Made by a program: the position numbers and the translations under genes
Notes under the pieces: generated by a model
What the model was told of the DNA's origin: nothing
Database searches by the model: none
What the model saw: the letters and a program-made list of their open reading frames with translations, nothing else
In this document: piece by piece, positions 1 to 5,457 of the stretch
Layout: every line of letters starts with the position of its first letter
Position numbering within the stretch: the first letter of the stretch is position 1
Assembly (NCBI GenBank): GCA_030067055.1
Contig: JASJAL010000343.1
Span: 1 to 6,114, forward strand
DNA from: Kiloniellales bacterium
GTDB taxonomy: Bacteria > Pseudomonadota > Alphaproteobacteria > Kiloniellales > JAKSBE01
Direction: 5' to 3'
Length of the DNA stretch: 6,114 nt

Positions 1-2526
1 ATGACCTGGCCGCTTGAGCGCGAGGGCGCCCGCGCCTTCGCCGAGGGCCTGGAAGAGGTCCTGGTGGTCGAGGAGAAGCGCGCGGTCATCGAGAACCAGC
101 TCAAGGAGCAGCTCTACAACTGGCGCGCCGACGTGCGCCCGCGGGTCATCGGCAAGTTCGACGAGCAGGGCGACTGGGCCCTGCCTTCGACCAATGAGCT
201 GACCCCGGCGGGCATCGCCCGGGTCATCGCCAGGCGGATCGCCCGCTTCTACACCAGCGAAGAAATCCAGCGGCGCCTGGCCTTCCTCGAACACAAAGAG
301 AAGGCGCTGCAGCAGGAGAAGGCGCCGATCGCGCGCATCCCCTACTTCTGCTCCGGCTGCCCGCACAACACCTCGACCAAGGTGCCCGAGGGCAGCCGCG
401 CCCTTGCCGGGATCGGCTGCCACTACATGGTCCAGTGGATGGACCGCAACACCGACACCTTCACCCAGATGGGCGGCGAGGGCGTATCCTGGGTCGGCCA
501 GGCCGCCTTCTCCAAGACCAAGCACGTCTTCGTCAATCTGGGCGACGGCACCTATTTTCACTCCGGCATCCTGGCGATCCGCGCCTGTGTCGCCGCCGGC
601 GTCAACATCACCTTCAAGATCCTGTTCAACGACGCCGTCGCCATGACCGGCGGCCAGCCCATGGACGGACCGCTGGACCCGGCGATGATCAGCCGCCAGA
701 TCCAGGGCGAGGGCGTCAAGAAGGTCGTCGTGGTCAGCGACGAGCCGGAGAAGTACCCGGCCACTACCCACTGGGCGCCCTGCGTGACCATCCGCCACCG
801 CGACGACCTGGATGAGATCCAGAAGGAGCTGCGCGAGTACCCGGGCGTCACCGCGATCATCTACGACCAGACCTGCGCCGCCGAAAAGCGGCGCCGTCGC
901 AAGCGCGGCACCTTCCCGGACCCGGCCAAGCGGGCCTTCATCAACGAGCTGGTCTGCGAGGGCTGCGGCGACTGCTCGGTCGCCTCGAACTGCGTCTCGG
1001 TGACCCCTGTTGAGACCGAGTTCGGCCGCAAGCGCGCCATCGACCAGTCTTCCTGCAACAAGGATTTCTCCTGCGTCAACGGCTTCTGCCCCAGCTTCGT
1101 GACCGTGCACGGCGGATCCTTGCGCAAGCGCAAGACCGCAGAGACCGGCAGCATGAACTGGCCCGAGATCCCGGAGCCCAAGGTACCGGGGCTGGACGCG
1201 CCCTACGGCATCCTGATCACCGGGGTCGGCGGTACCGGGGTGGTCACCATCGGGGCCCTGCTGGGCATGGCCGCGCACCTGGAAGGCCGCGGTTGCGCGA
1301 TCCTCGACATGGCGGGCCTGGCGCAGAAGGGCGGCGCGGTGGTCAGCCACATTCGCCTGGCGCCCCAGCCCGAGGACATCCACGCCGTGCGAATCTCGGC
1401 CGGCGGCGCCCGGCTGGTCCTGGGCTGCGACTTGGTGGTCGCTGCGGGCTTCGAGTCGCTTTCCAAGATGACCCCGGGCGAGAGCTACGCGGTGATCAAC
1501 AGCCACGAGACCGTGACCGGCGACTTCACCCGCAACCCGGACTTCCATTTCCCGGGCCAGCGCCTGCACGAGCTGATCAAGCAAGCCAGCGGCGGCCGGG
1601 CCGACTTCCTGGAGGCGACCCGGATCGCCACCGCCCTGATGGGCGACTCCATCGCGACCAACCTCTTCATGCTCGGCTACGCCTGGCAGAAGGGCCTGGT
1701 GCCGCTGTCGGGCGACGCGATCCTCAAGGCAATCGAGGTCAACGCGGTGGCCGTCGAAGCCAACAAGCGCGCCTTCCTCTGGGGCCGGCGTGCCGCCCAC
1801 GACCTGGAGGCGGTCCAGAAGGCCGCGGCGCCCAAGGCCGAGCCGGAGAGCCATCACCTCTCCCAGACCCTGGACGAGGTGATCGAGCGCCGCCGGCGCT
1901 TCCTGACCGACTACCAGAACGCCGCCTATGCGGAGCGCTACCTTGCTCTGGTCGAAAAGGCACGGGACGCCGAGTCGGCCCGGACGCCCGGCCTCGCCGG
2001 CTTCGCCGACGCCGTGGCGCGCTACGGTTTCAAGCTGATGGCCTACAAGGACGAGTACGAGGTCGCACGGCTCTTCACCGATGGCAGCTTCCAGGCCAAG
2101 CTACGCGAGACCTTCGAAGGCGACTACAAGCTCCACTTCCACCTGGCGCCGCCGATCGTGGCCGAGAAGGACCTGGAGTCCGGCCATCTCAGGAAGAAGG
2201 AATACAGGCCCTGGATGTTCACGGCCTTCAAGCTGCTCGCCCGGCTGCGCGGCCTGCGCGGCACGCCCTTCGACATTTTCGGCTACAGCACCGAGCGCCG
2301 GACCGAGCGGCAGCTGATCCGCGACTACACGGCACTGATCGAGGAGGTCGCGGCGCGACTCGACCACGACACCCACGCCCTTGCGGTGGCCCTGGCCTCG
2401 GTGCCTGAGAAGATCCGCGGCTACGGCCACGTCAAGGAGGCTCATCTCGCGGACGCCAAGGCCCAGGAAGCGGAATTGCTCGAGGCCTTCCGCAATCCCC
2501 AGGCGGCGAAGAGCGCTGCGGAGTAA
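1..2526 (+). CDS. Indolepyruvate ferredoxin oxidoreductase, fused IorA/IorB type (5' partial)
   Basis: Thiamine diphosphate and Fe-S enzyme predicted to decarboxylate indolepyruvate or other aryl-pyruvates to the aryl-acetyl-CoA, passing electrons to ferredoxin in the cytoplasm. The visible 841 residues contain, in order: the end of a pyruvate-oxidoreductase-like domain (about 1-110); CSGCPHNTS (117-125); a TPP/Mg site with GDG at 181-183 and ND at 210-211 followed by AVAMTGGQ; cysteines C319, C322, C325 and C331, with C352, C358 and C363, suited to Fe-S binding; a gamma-type domain starting at the glycine-rich GVGGTGVVTIG (408-418) with AQKGGAVVSH (441-450); and a C-terminal region from about 620 that resembles the DUF6537 extension of these fusions. 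Fused family members run to roughly 1,150 residues, so about 300 N-terminal residues lie left of the window. The ATG at base 1 is therefore almost certainly internal. The stop is TAA at 2524-2526. The exact substrate is not shown by the sequence. Confidence 0.93.
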   Translation: MTWPLEREGARAFAEGLEEVLVVEEKRAVIENQLKEQLYNWRADVRPRVIGKFDEQGDWALPSTNELTPAGIARVIARRIARFYTSEEIQRRLAFLEHKEKALQQEKAPIARIPYFCSGCPHNTSTKVPEGSRALAGIGCHYMVQWMDRNTDTFTQMGGEGVSWVGQAAFSKTKHVFVNLGDGTYFHSGILAIRACVAAGVNITFKILFNDAVAMTGGQPMDGPLDPAMISRQIQGEGVKKVVVVSDEPEKYPATTHWAPCVTIRHRDDLDEIQKELREYPGVTAIIYDQTCAAEKRRRRKRGTFPDPAKRAFINELVCEGCGDCSVASNCVSVTPVETEFGRKRAIDQSSCNKDFSCVNGFCPSFVTVHGGSLRKRKTAETGSMNWPEIPEPKVPGLDAPYGILITGVGGTGVVTIGALLGMAAHLEGRGCAILDMAGLAQKGGAVVSHIRLAPQPEDIHAVRISAGGARLVLGCDLVVAAGFESLSKMTPGESYAVINSHETVTGDFTRNPDFHFPGQRLHELIKQASGGRADFLEATRIATALMGDSIATNLFMLGYAWQKGLVPLSGDAILKAIEVNAVAVEANKRAFLWGRRAAHDLEAVQKAAAPKAEPESHHLSQTLDEVIERRRRFLTDYQNAAYAERYLALVEKARDAESARTPGLAGFADAVARYGFKLMAYKDEYEVARLFTDGSFQAKLRETFEGDYKLHFHLAPPIVAEKDLESGHLRKKEYRPWMFTAFKLLARLRGLRGTPFDIFGYSTERRTERQLIRDYTALIEEVAARLDHDTHALAVALASVPEKIRGYGHVKEAHLADAKAQEAELLEAFRNPQAAKSAAE

Positions 2527-2576
2527 TCTCCAGTCCCTGATGCCGAAGGCCGGCGTCTACGCAGTGCCCTGACTCC

Positions 2577-3068
2577 TCAATGGAGGGTTACCGTCGGCGC
2601 CCGCAGCGCGGCGGTTCGAAACGCTGGCCCGGGCGTCGGAGCGCTGCGATCTGGCAGTTGGCAGCCCTGCGCCGCCAAGACCGAGGCGACATCCCTGGCG
2701 GCCTCCAGCAAGCCTGGCGCGCCCTCGCGCAGGACCAGCCACTCGGCGAGCCCACGTGCGGCCAGCATCTCTTGGCGCTGGCAGGCGCCGACCAGGGCCA
2801 GGATGCAGACCTCATCGGCACAGACGCAGGGGCAACAGGGCTGGTGATACTCGATCGGCCGGCGGGCGTAGCCGCAGATCTCCCTTACCATGCCGATCAG
2901 GGCGGTCAGGACCTCGCGGCCTGGCTCGGTTCCGAAGGCCACGGCCAAGTCGTTCCAAGCCAGGGACCAGAGCCGGGGATCCTTGCTGCTGGAGCCGACG
3001 ATCCAGCGCCGAAGGGCCCTCAGCACCACCGCTTCGGCCTCGGCGAGTTCCGCGAGTTCGTGAGGCAT
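2577..3068 (-). CDS. Conserved hypothetical cysteine-rich protein, 163 aa
   Basis: Function unknown. I believe it is a real gene because codon third positions are strongly G/C along the minus frame and the protein looks compact and helical: an Ala/Leu/Glu-rich N-terminal helix, RALRRWIVG (17-25), a tryptophan-rich W34/W38 stretch, then REICGYARRPIEYH (62-75). A dense cysteine cluster follows: C78, C79, C81, C83 and C88, with C65, H75, C96 and C136 nearby, ending in ADEVCILALVGACQ (84-97). It resembles hypothetical proteins I associate with Rhodospirillales-type genomes, but I cannot name a family. The cluster could bind a metal or Fe-S centre (inference). The last ~25 residues are Pro/Ala-rich and probably disordered. 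The ATG start shares one base with the stop of an upstream small ORF (TGATG) and has no clear Shine-Dalgarno, which suggests translational coupling. An in-frame stop about 50 nt upstream rules out a much longer form. It converges with the oxidoreductase across 50 nt. Confidence 0.75.
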   Translation of the reverse strand: MPHELAELAEAEAVVLRALRRWIVGSSSKDPRLWSLAWNDLAVAFGTEPGREVLTALIGMVREICGYARRPIEYHQPCCPCVCADEVCILALVGACQRQEMLAARGLAEWLVLREGAPGLLEAARDVASVLAAQGCQLPDRSAPTPGPAFRTAALRAPTVTLH

Positions 3069-3226
3069 CAGGCACCAGCGCCGGCGATTTGCAGCTGGGT
3101 CGGCGAAGTCACTCCGGCCTCAAATCGCGAGAGCACGAAACCCGGCGTCCCTGCGGCGGCGTGAGCCGTAGCTGCGAACACCAGGACGCCTGAGCGGTTT
3201 CGATGGCTTGGATGGTTCTTTTTCAT
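3068..3226 (-). CDS. Possible small ORF (52 aa) coupled to the cysteine-rich protein
   Basis: The ORF begins MKKNHPSHRNRSG, has a short hydrophobic Ala-rich stretch (GVLVFAATAHAAAG, about 13-26), and ends AGAGA with TGA at 3070-3068. The stop overlaps the next ATG by one base. A GGGGA sequence lies about 5 nt before the chosen ATG at 3226. In-frame ATGs further upstream (3238 and up to 3352) would give up to 94 residues, but the 3352 start lies upstream of the proposed promoter. G/C at third positions is only about 65%, lower than in the neighbouring genes, so this may instead be a non-coding leader that happens to be open. The N-terminus (basic residues, then a hydrophobic run) faintly resembles a signal or anchor sequence. 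No family recognised. Confidence 0.35.
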   Translation of the reverse strand: MKKNHPSHRNRSGVLVFAATAHAAAGTPGFVLSRFEAGVTSPTQLQIAGAGA

Positions 3227-3311
3227 TGCGTTCCCCATTGCTACGAGCCCGAGCAAGCCGTGCAGGCCGCGAGGCTTGGCTGACCGGCGAGGCTGCTTGA
3301 GCACAAGCGAG

Positions 3312-3340
3312 ACAGTAATGCGACTCATTCGCATTCTCAA
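3312..3340 (-). promoter_or_regulatory. Candidate promoter of the minus-strand small ORF / cysteine-rich gene
   Basis: Reading the minus strand, TTGAGA (3340-3335) is followed after 17 nt by TACTGT (3317-3312). The -35 matches consensus at 5 of 6 positions; the -10 is weak, at 3 of 6. Transcription would start near 3305, giving a leader of about 80 nt before the ATG at 3226. The spacer coincides with the 19-bp palindrome, an arrangement expected for a repressor-blocked promoter. Confidence 0.4.
3317..3335. promoter_or_regulatory. Fur-box-like 19-bp palindrome
   Basis: AATGCGA-CTCAT-TCGCATT is a perfect 7-bp inverted repeat with a 5-nt centre. Its 15-bp core TGCGACTCATTCGCA fits the 7-1-7 layout of Fur sites (TGATAAT-N-ATTATCA) with TG...A.T.ATT...CA conserved, and total length equals the classical 19-bp Fur box. 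It lies between candidate -35 and -10 elements of a minus-strand promoter and about 130 nt upstream of the plus-strand SDR gene. Iron control by Fur is inference; another regulator with a palindromic site is possible. Confidence 0.5.
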
Positions 3341-3423
3341 GCTTTTTTGCATTAGGCTCAGCGAAGGTCCGAATGCGTGGCGGCTCCCGGGAAAGAACCG
3401 CTGCCCCGGCCATGGAGCGCTGC

Positions 3424-3429
3424 TAGAGT
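3424..3429 (+). promoter_or_regulatory. Candidate -10 element for the SDR-slyX pair
   Basis: TAGAGT in the context GCTAGAGTT fits the -10 form common in GC-rich alphaproteobacteria. It would give a leader of about 30 nt. The hexamer 17 nt upstream (CTGCCC, 3401-3406) is a poor -35, so support is limited. Confidence 0.25.
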
Positions 3430-3465
3430 TCCATCTCGCAAAGCCGAGGACGGAGGAAAAGAGCC

Positions 3466-4164
3466 ATGACCCAGGATGTCGCAGTCGTCGTCGGGGCCGG
3501 ACCGGGGCTCGGCGCTGCTATGGCCCGGCGTTTCGCCGAGGCCGGCATGAAGGTCGCCGTAGCCCGCCGCCAGAAGGACCAACTGGAGTCGCTGGCATCG
3601 GAAATCGGCGGCCTGGCCTACGCCTGCGACGCCACCGACCACGGCGCCGTCGAGGCGCTTTTTGCCGCGGTCGAGAGCGACCTCGGCAGCCCCACCGTGG
3701 TCTCCTTCAACGCCGGCGCCTACCGGCCCGGCGGCGTCCTGGAAATCACCCCGGAGGACTTCGAGCTCTGCTGGCGGGTCGGCTGCCTGGGCGGCTTCAA
3801 CGTCGGACAGGCGGCGGCCCGGCGCATGCTCGCGGCCGGCCGCGGCACCCTGCTCTACACCGGTGCGACCGCGGCGCTGCGCGGCAGCGCGGGCTTCGCC
3901 AACCTGGCGGTGCCGAAGTTCGGGCTGCGCGCCCTCGCCCAGAGCCTGGCCCGCGAGCTGGGCCCCAAGGGCATCCACGTCGCCCACCTGGTCATCGACG
4001 GCCAGATCGCCGCCGAACGGCCCGGCTACGACCCGGCCGAGCGCGGCCCCGATGCCGTCCTCGACCCGGGCGCCATCGCCGAGGCGGCCTATCAGCTGCA
4101 CCTGCAGCCGCGCAGCGCCTGGACCCAGGAGCTGGACCTCCGTCCCTGGGTCGAGCGGTTCTAG
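3466..4164 (+). CDS. SDR-fold protein with degenerate active site (SDR_c10-like)
   Basis: A 232-residue Rossmann-fold protein of the short-chain dehydrogenase/reductase superfamily. The start is set by GGAGG at 3452-3456, 9 nt before the ATG. The cofactor loop reads GAGPGLG (10-16) instead of the usual TGxxxGxG; D55 sits where SDRs bind adenine, and NAG is at 82-84. The active site is unusual. Lys151 is kept, but the YxxxK tyrosine position is Leu147, the serine position is Ala134 (with Thr135 beside it), and the helix-4 Asn position appears to be Gly106. This matches the classical subgroup 10 SDRs, which keep the Lys but have Phe in place of Tyr; Leu here is a further departure. The segment GPKGIHVAHLVIDG (166-179) is typical of that subgroup. 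Substrate unknown; normal SDR oxidoreduction is doubtful. slyX follows after 23 nt, probably in the same transcript. Confidence 0.9.
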   Translation: MTQDVAVVVGAGPGLGAAMARRFAEAGMKVAVARRQKDQLESLASEIGGLAYACDATDHGAVEALFAAVESDLGSPTVVSFNAGAYRPGGVLEITPEDFELCWRVGCLGGFNVGQAAARRMLAAGRGTLLYTGATAALRGSAGFANLAVPKFGLRALAQSLARELGPKGIHVAHLVIDGQIAAERPGYDPAERGPDAVLDPGAIAEAAYQLHLQPRSAWTQELDLRPWVERF

Positions 4165-4187
4165 ACTCGCTGCGACTGGAGGAAACG

Positions 4188-4373
4188 ATGACTGTGGAAA
4201 ACGAAGAGCGCTTTGCCGCGCTGGAGACCCGGCTGGCCCACCAGGAGCAGATGATCGAAGAACTCAACGACCTCGTCTTCCAGCAGGGCCAGGCCCTCGA
4301 CGGCATGAGGCGCGACCTCGAGCAGGTCGCCGATCGCCTGCACCAGGCCCTGCGCGGCAACGACCTGCGCTGA
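4188..4373 (+). CDS. slyX: SlyX family protein
   Basis: A 61-residue, highly charged, probably all-helical coiled-coil protein. It carries the SlyX signature: ALETRLAHQEQMIEELND (11-28), then VFQQGQALDGM (30-40) and a second helical stretch with leucine/valine heptads to about 55. It is slightly shorter than the ~72-residue enterobacterial SlyX. The role of SlyX is poorly defined; it was named from the slyD locus of Escherichia coli. GGAGG at 4178-4182 lies 5 nt before the ATG. It follows the SDR gene by 23 nt and converges with gapR, the two stops being 44 nt apart. Confidence 0.9.
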   Translation: MTVENEERFAALETRLAHQEQMIEELNDLVFQQGQALDGMRRDLEQVADRLHQALRGNDLR

Positions 4374-4417
4374 GCCCGGAATTCCAAAGGGCTTCGGAGG
4401 GCGGTCTTCCGGCCCGC

Positions 4418-4666
4418 TCAGATCTCCAGGCCGACGGCCCGCTTGTAGAGGTCGAGCAGTTCTTCCTGCTCCTGGCGGTCGTTGCTGTCCATCTTCCGCA
4501 GCTTGACCACCTGGCGCATGATCTTGGTGTCGAAGCCGGTCGCCTTGGCCTCGGCATAGACCTCGCGGATGTCGGCGGTCAGGGCCGCCTTCTCTTCTTC
4601 CAGGCGCTCGACCCGTTCGATGAAGGATTTCAGCCGGTCAGCCGCGATCCCGCCCACATCGGCCAT
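4418..4666 (-). CDS. gapR: GapR, nucleoid-associated DNA-binding protein (DUF2312)
   Basis: An 82-residue protein with the hallmark DUF2312/GapR sequence: SFIERVERLEEEKAAL (14-29), DIREVYAEAKATGFDTK (32-48), IMRQVVKLRKMD (49-60), then QEELLDLYKRAVGLEI at the end. In Caulobacter, GapR is an essential or near-essential nucleoid protein that encircles AT-rich, overtwisted DNA ahead of RNA polymerase and replication forks and stimulates type II topoisomerases. Its two long helices form the coiled-coil dimer or tetramer and the basic RQVVKLRK stretch contacts DNA. Length is normal for the family. On the minus strand an AGGGAGA ribosome site lies about 8 nt before the ATG. It has its own promoter candidate between it and the carbonic anhydrase gene, so it is probably not only an operon member. 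Confidence 0.95.
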   Translation of the reverse strand: MADVGGIAADRLKSFIERVERLEEEKAALTADIREVYAEAKATGFDTKIMRQVVKLRKMDSNDRQEQEELLDLYKRAVGLEI

Positions 4667-4734
4667 GCGTCTTTTCTCCCTGTGACCTGAACCTGATGAC
4701 TTGAATCCGGGACGGAAAGCCCCGAAGGCCGCGC

Positions 4735-4763
4735 ACCCTAGCCGCCGGCCCGGCGAGCGGCAA
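4735..4763 (-). promoter_or_regulatory. Candidate sigma-70-type promoter of gapR
   Basis: On the minus strand TTGCCG (4763-4758) is separated by exactly 17 nt from TAGGGT (4740-4735). Predicted transcription start is near 4728, giving a leader of about 60 nt. The element lies in the 126-nt gap after the carbonic anhydrase stop, where I see no other gene and no convincing terminator. Confidence 0.5.
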
Positions 4764-4792
4764 GAGGTGCGAGCCGTCCTTCAGGCTGTCGA

Positions 4793-5452
4793 TCAGGCGA
4801 CCGTGTTGAACCTGCCGCTGGTGCTGTCCAGCAGGGCCAGTTCGCCGGTCGCGATGCCGAAATAGGCGCCCTGGAGACTCAGATCGCCGGCGGCCACGGC
4901 CTGGGCGACGAAGGGAAAGCTGTGCAGGTTCTCGATCGACTGGACGATCCCGGCGAGTTCGAGGGCGCGCTGGCGGATCTCGTCCGATGCGTCGGCGTGC
5001 TCGCTGAGCACCTTGTCGCGGGCGGACGTCAAGATCGACATCCAGGGCCCGATGAAGCGGCCGCCGACCCCGGGGTCCTGGGCGCCTTCGAGGCAGGCCT
5101 TCACGCCGCCGCAGCTGGCGTGACCGAGGACCACGATGTTCCGGACCTTGAGCCCGGTGACCGCGAACTCCAGGGCCGCGCTGGTCCCGTGATAGTCGCC
5201 GCCCTTGCCGCAGGGCGGCACCAGGTTGGCGACGTTGCGCACCACGAAGAGCTCGCCCGGGCCGGCCGAGAAGATCCGCCCCGGATCGACCCGGGAATCG
5301 CAGCAGCTGATCACCATGGTCTGCGGCACCTGACCCCGTGCCGCCAGGGCCTCGAAGAGGCGTTTCTGTGCCGGATACTCCGAGCGACGAAACTCCCGAT
5401 ATCCCTCGATCAGGCTCTCGGTGCCGGCTTCGGCCGCTATGTCCCGCTTCAT
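4793..5452 (-). CDS. Beta-class carbonic anhydrase
   Basis: A 219-residue zinc enzyme interconverting CO2 and bicarbonate, probably cytoplasmic since no signal peptide is visible. The zinc and catalytic dyad motif CxDxR is C50-C-D52-S-R54, and the second ligand pair HxxC is H111 and C114 in GHASCGG. Other family blocks are VVRNVANLVPP (70-80), DYHGTSAALEFAV (86-98), IENLHSFPFV (173-182) and GAYFGIATGEL (195-205). Length is usual for bacterial beta-CAs. The ATG at 5452 is chosen because AAGGAG (5468-5463) lies 10 nt upstream and the protein starts like its family; the same frame stays open far upstream, but that part overlaps nhaA out of frame and has no recognisable sequence. The gene starts 5 nt after the nhaA stop, its ribosome site lying within the last nhaA codons, so the two are very likely co-transcribed and perhaps translationally coupled. 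Confidence 0.96.
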   Translation of the reverse strand: MKRDIAAEAGTESLIEGYREFRRSEYPAQKRLFEALAARGQVPQTMVISCCDSRVDPGRIFSAGPGELFVVRNVANLVPPCGKGGDYHGTSAALEFAVTGLKVRNIVVLGHASCGGVKACLEGAQDPGVGGRFIGPWMSILTSARDKVLSEHADASDEIRQRALELAGIVQSIENLHSFPFVAQAVAAGDLSLQGAYFGIATGELALLDSTSGRFNTVA

Positions 5453-5457
5453 CAGGG

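Larger units (their letters stand above)
3295..3348 (+). repeat. Nested inverted repeats ending in T6
   Basis: GCTTGAG (3295-3301) is the reverse complement of CTCAAGC (3336-3342), which is followed by TTTTTT (3343-3348). Inside lies the AATGCGA/TCGCATT stem (3317-3323 with 3329-3335), whose right arm abuts the outer right arm. GCTTG (3295-3299) can alternatively pair with CAAGC (3304-3308) across a 4-nt loop. Read on the plus strand this has the form of an intrinsic terminator, yet no plus-strand gene lies upstream. It may stop stray transcription towards the SDR gene, or be only a DNA-level operator. Confidence 0.45.

Noticed and set aside
1..3. ATG at the first base as the true start of the oxidoreductase
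   Set aside because: The protein begins in mid-domain and about 300 N-terminal residues of the fused family are missing, so this is an internal methionine.
1293..2408. 371-residue plus-strand open frame inside the oxidoreductase gene
   Set aside because: It lies in another frame of a clear enzyme gene, is rich in Arg/Gly/Pro as GC-rich shadow frames are, and shows no family motif.
2580..3164. 194-residue plus-strand open frame opposite the cysteine-rich gene
   Set aside because: The minus-strand frame has better third-position GC bias and a more protein-like sequence; the plus frame lacks a ribosome site and motifs.
3358..4101. 247-residue minus-strand open frame opposite the SDR gene
   Set aside because: It is antisense to a well-supported SDR gene with a good ribosome site; composition is typical of an antisense shadow in GC-rich DNA.
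3276..4187. Long in-frame extension upstream of slyX
   Set aside because: It runs through the SDR gene in another frame and is Arg/Pro-rich; slyX has its own GGAGG 5 nt before the ATG at 4188.
4399..4415. Hairpin GGGCGG-TCTT-CCGGCCC as a terminator
   Set aside because: The stem has a bulge and there is no T tract on either strand, so it is too weak to annotate.
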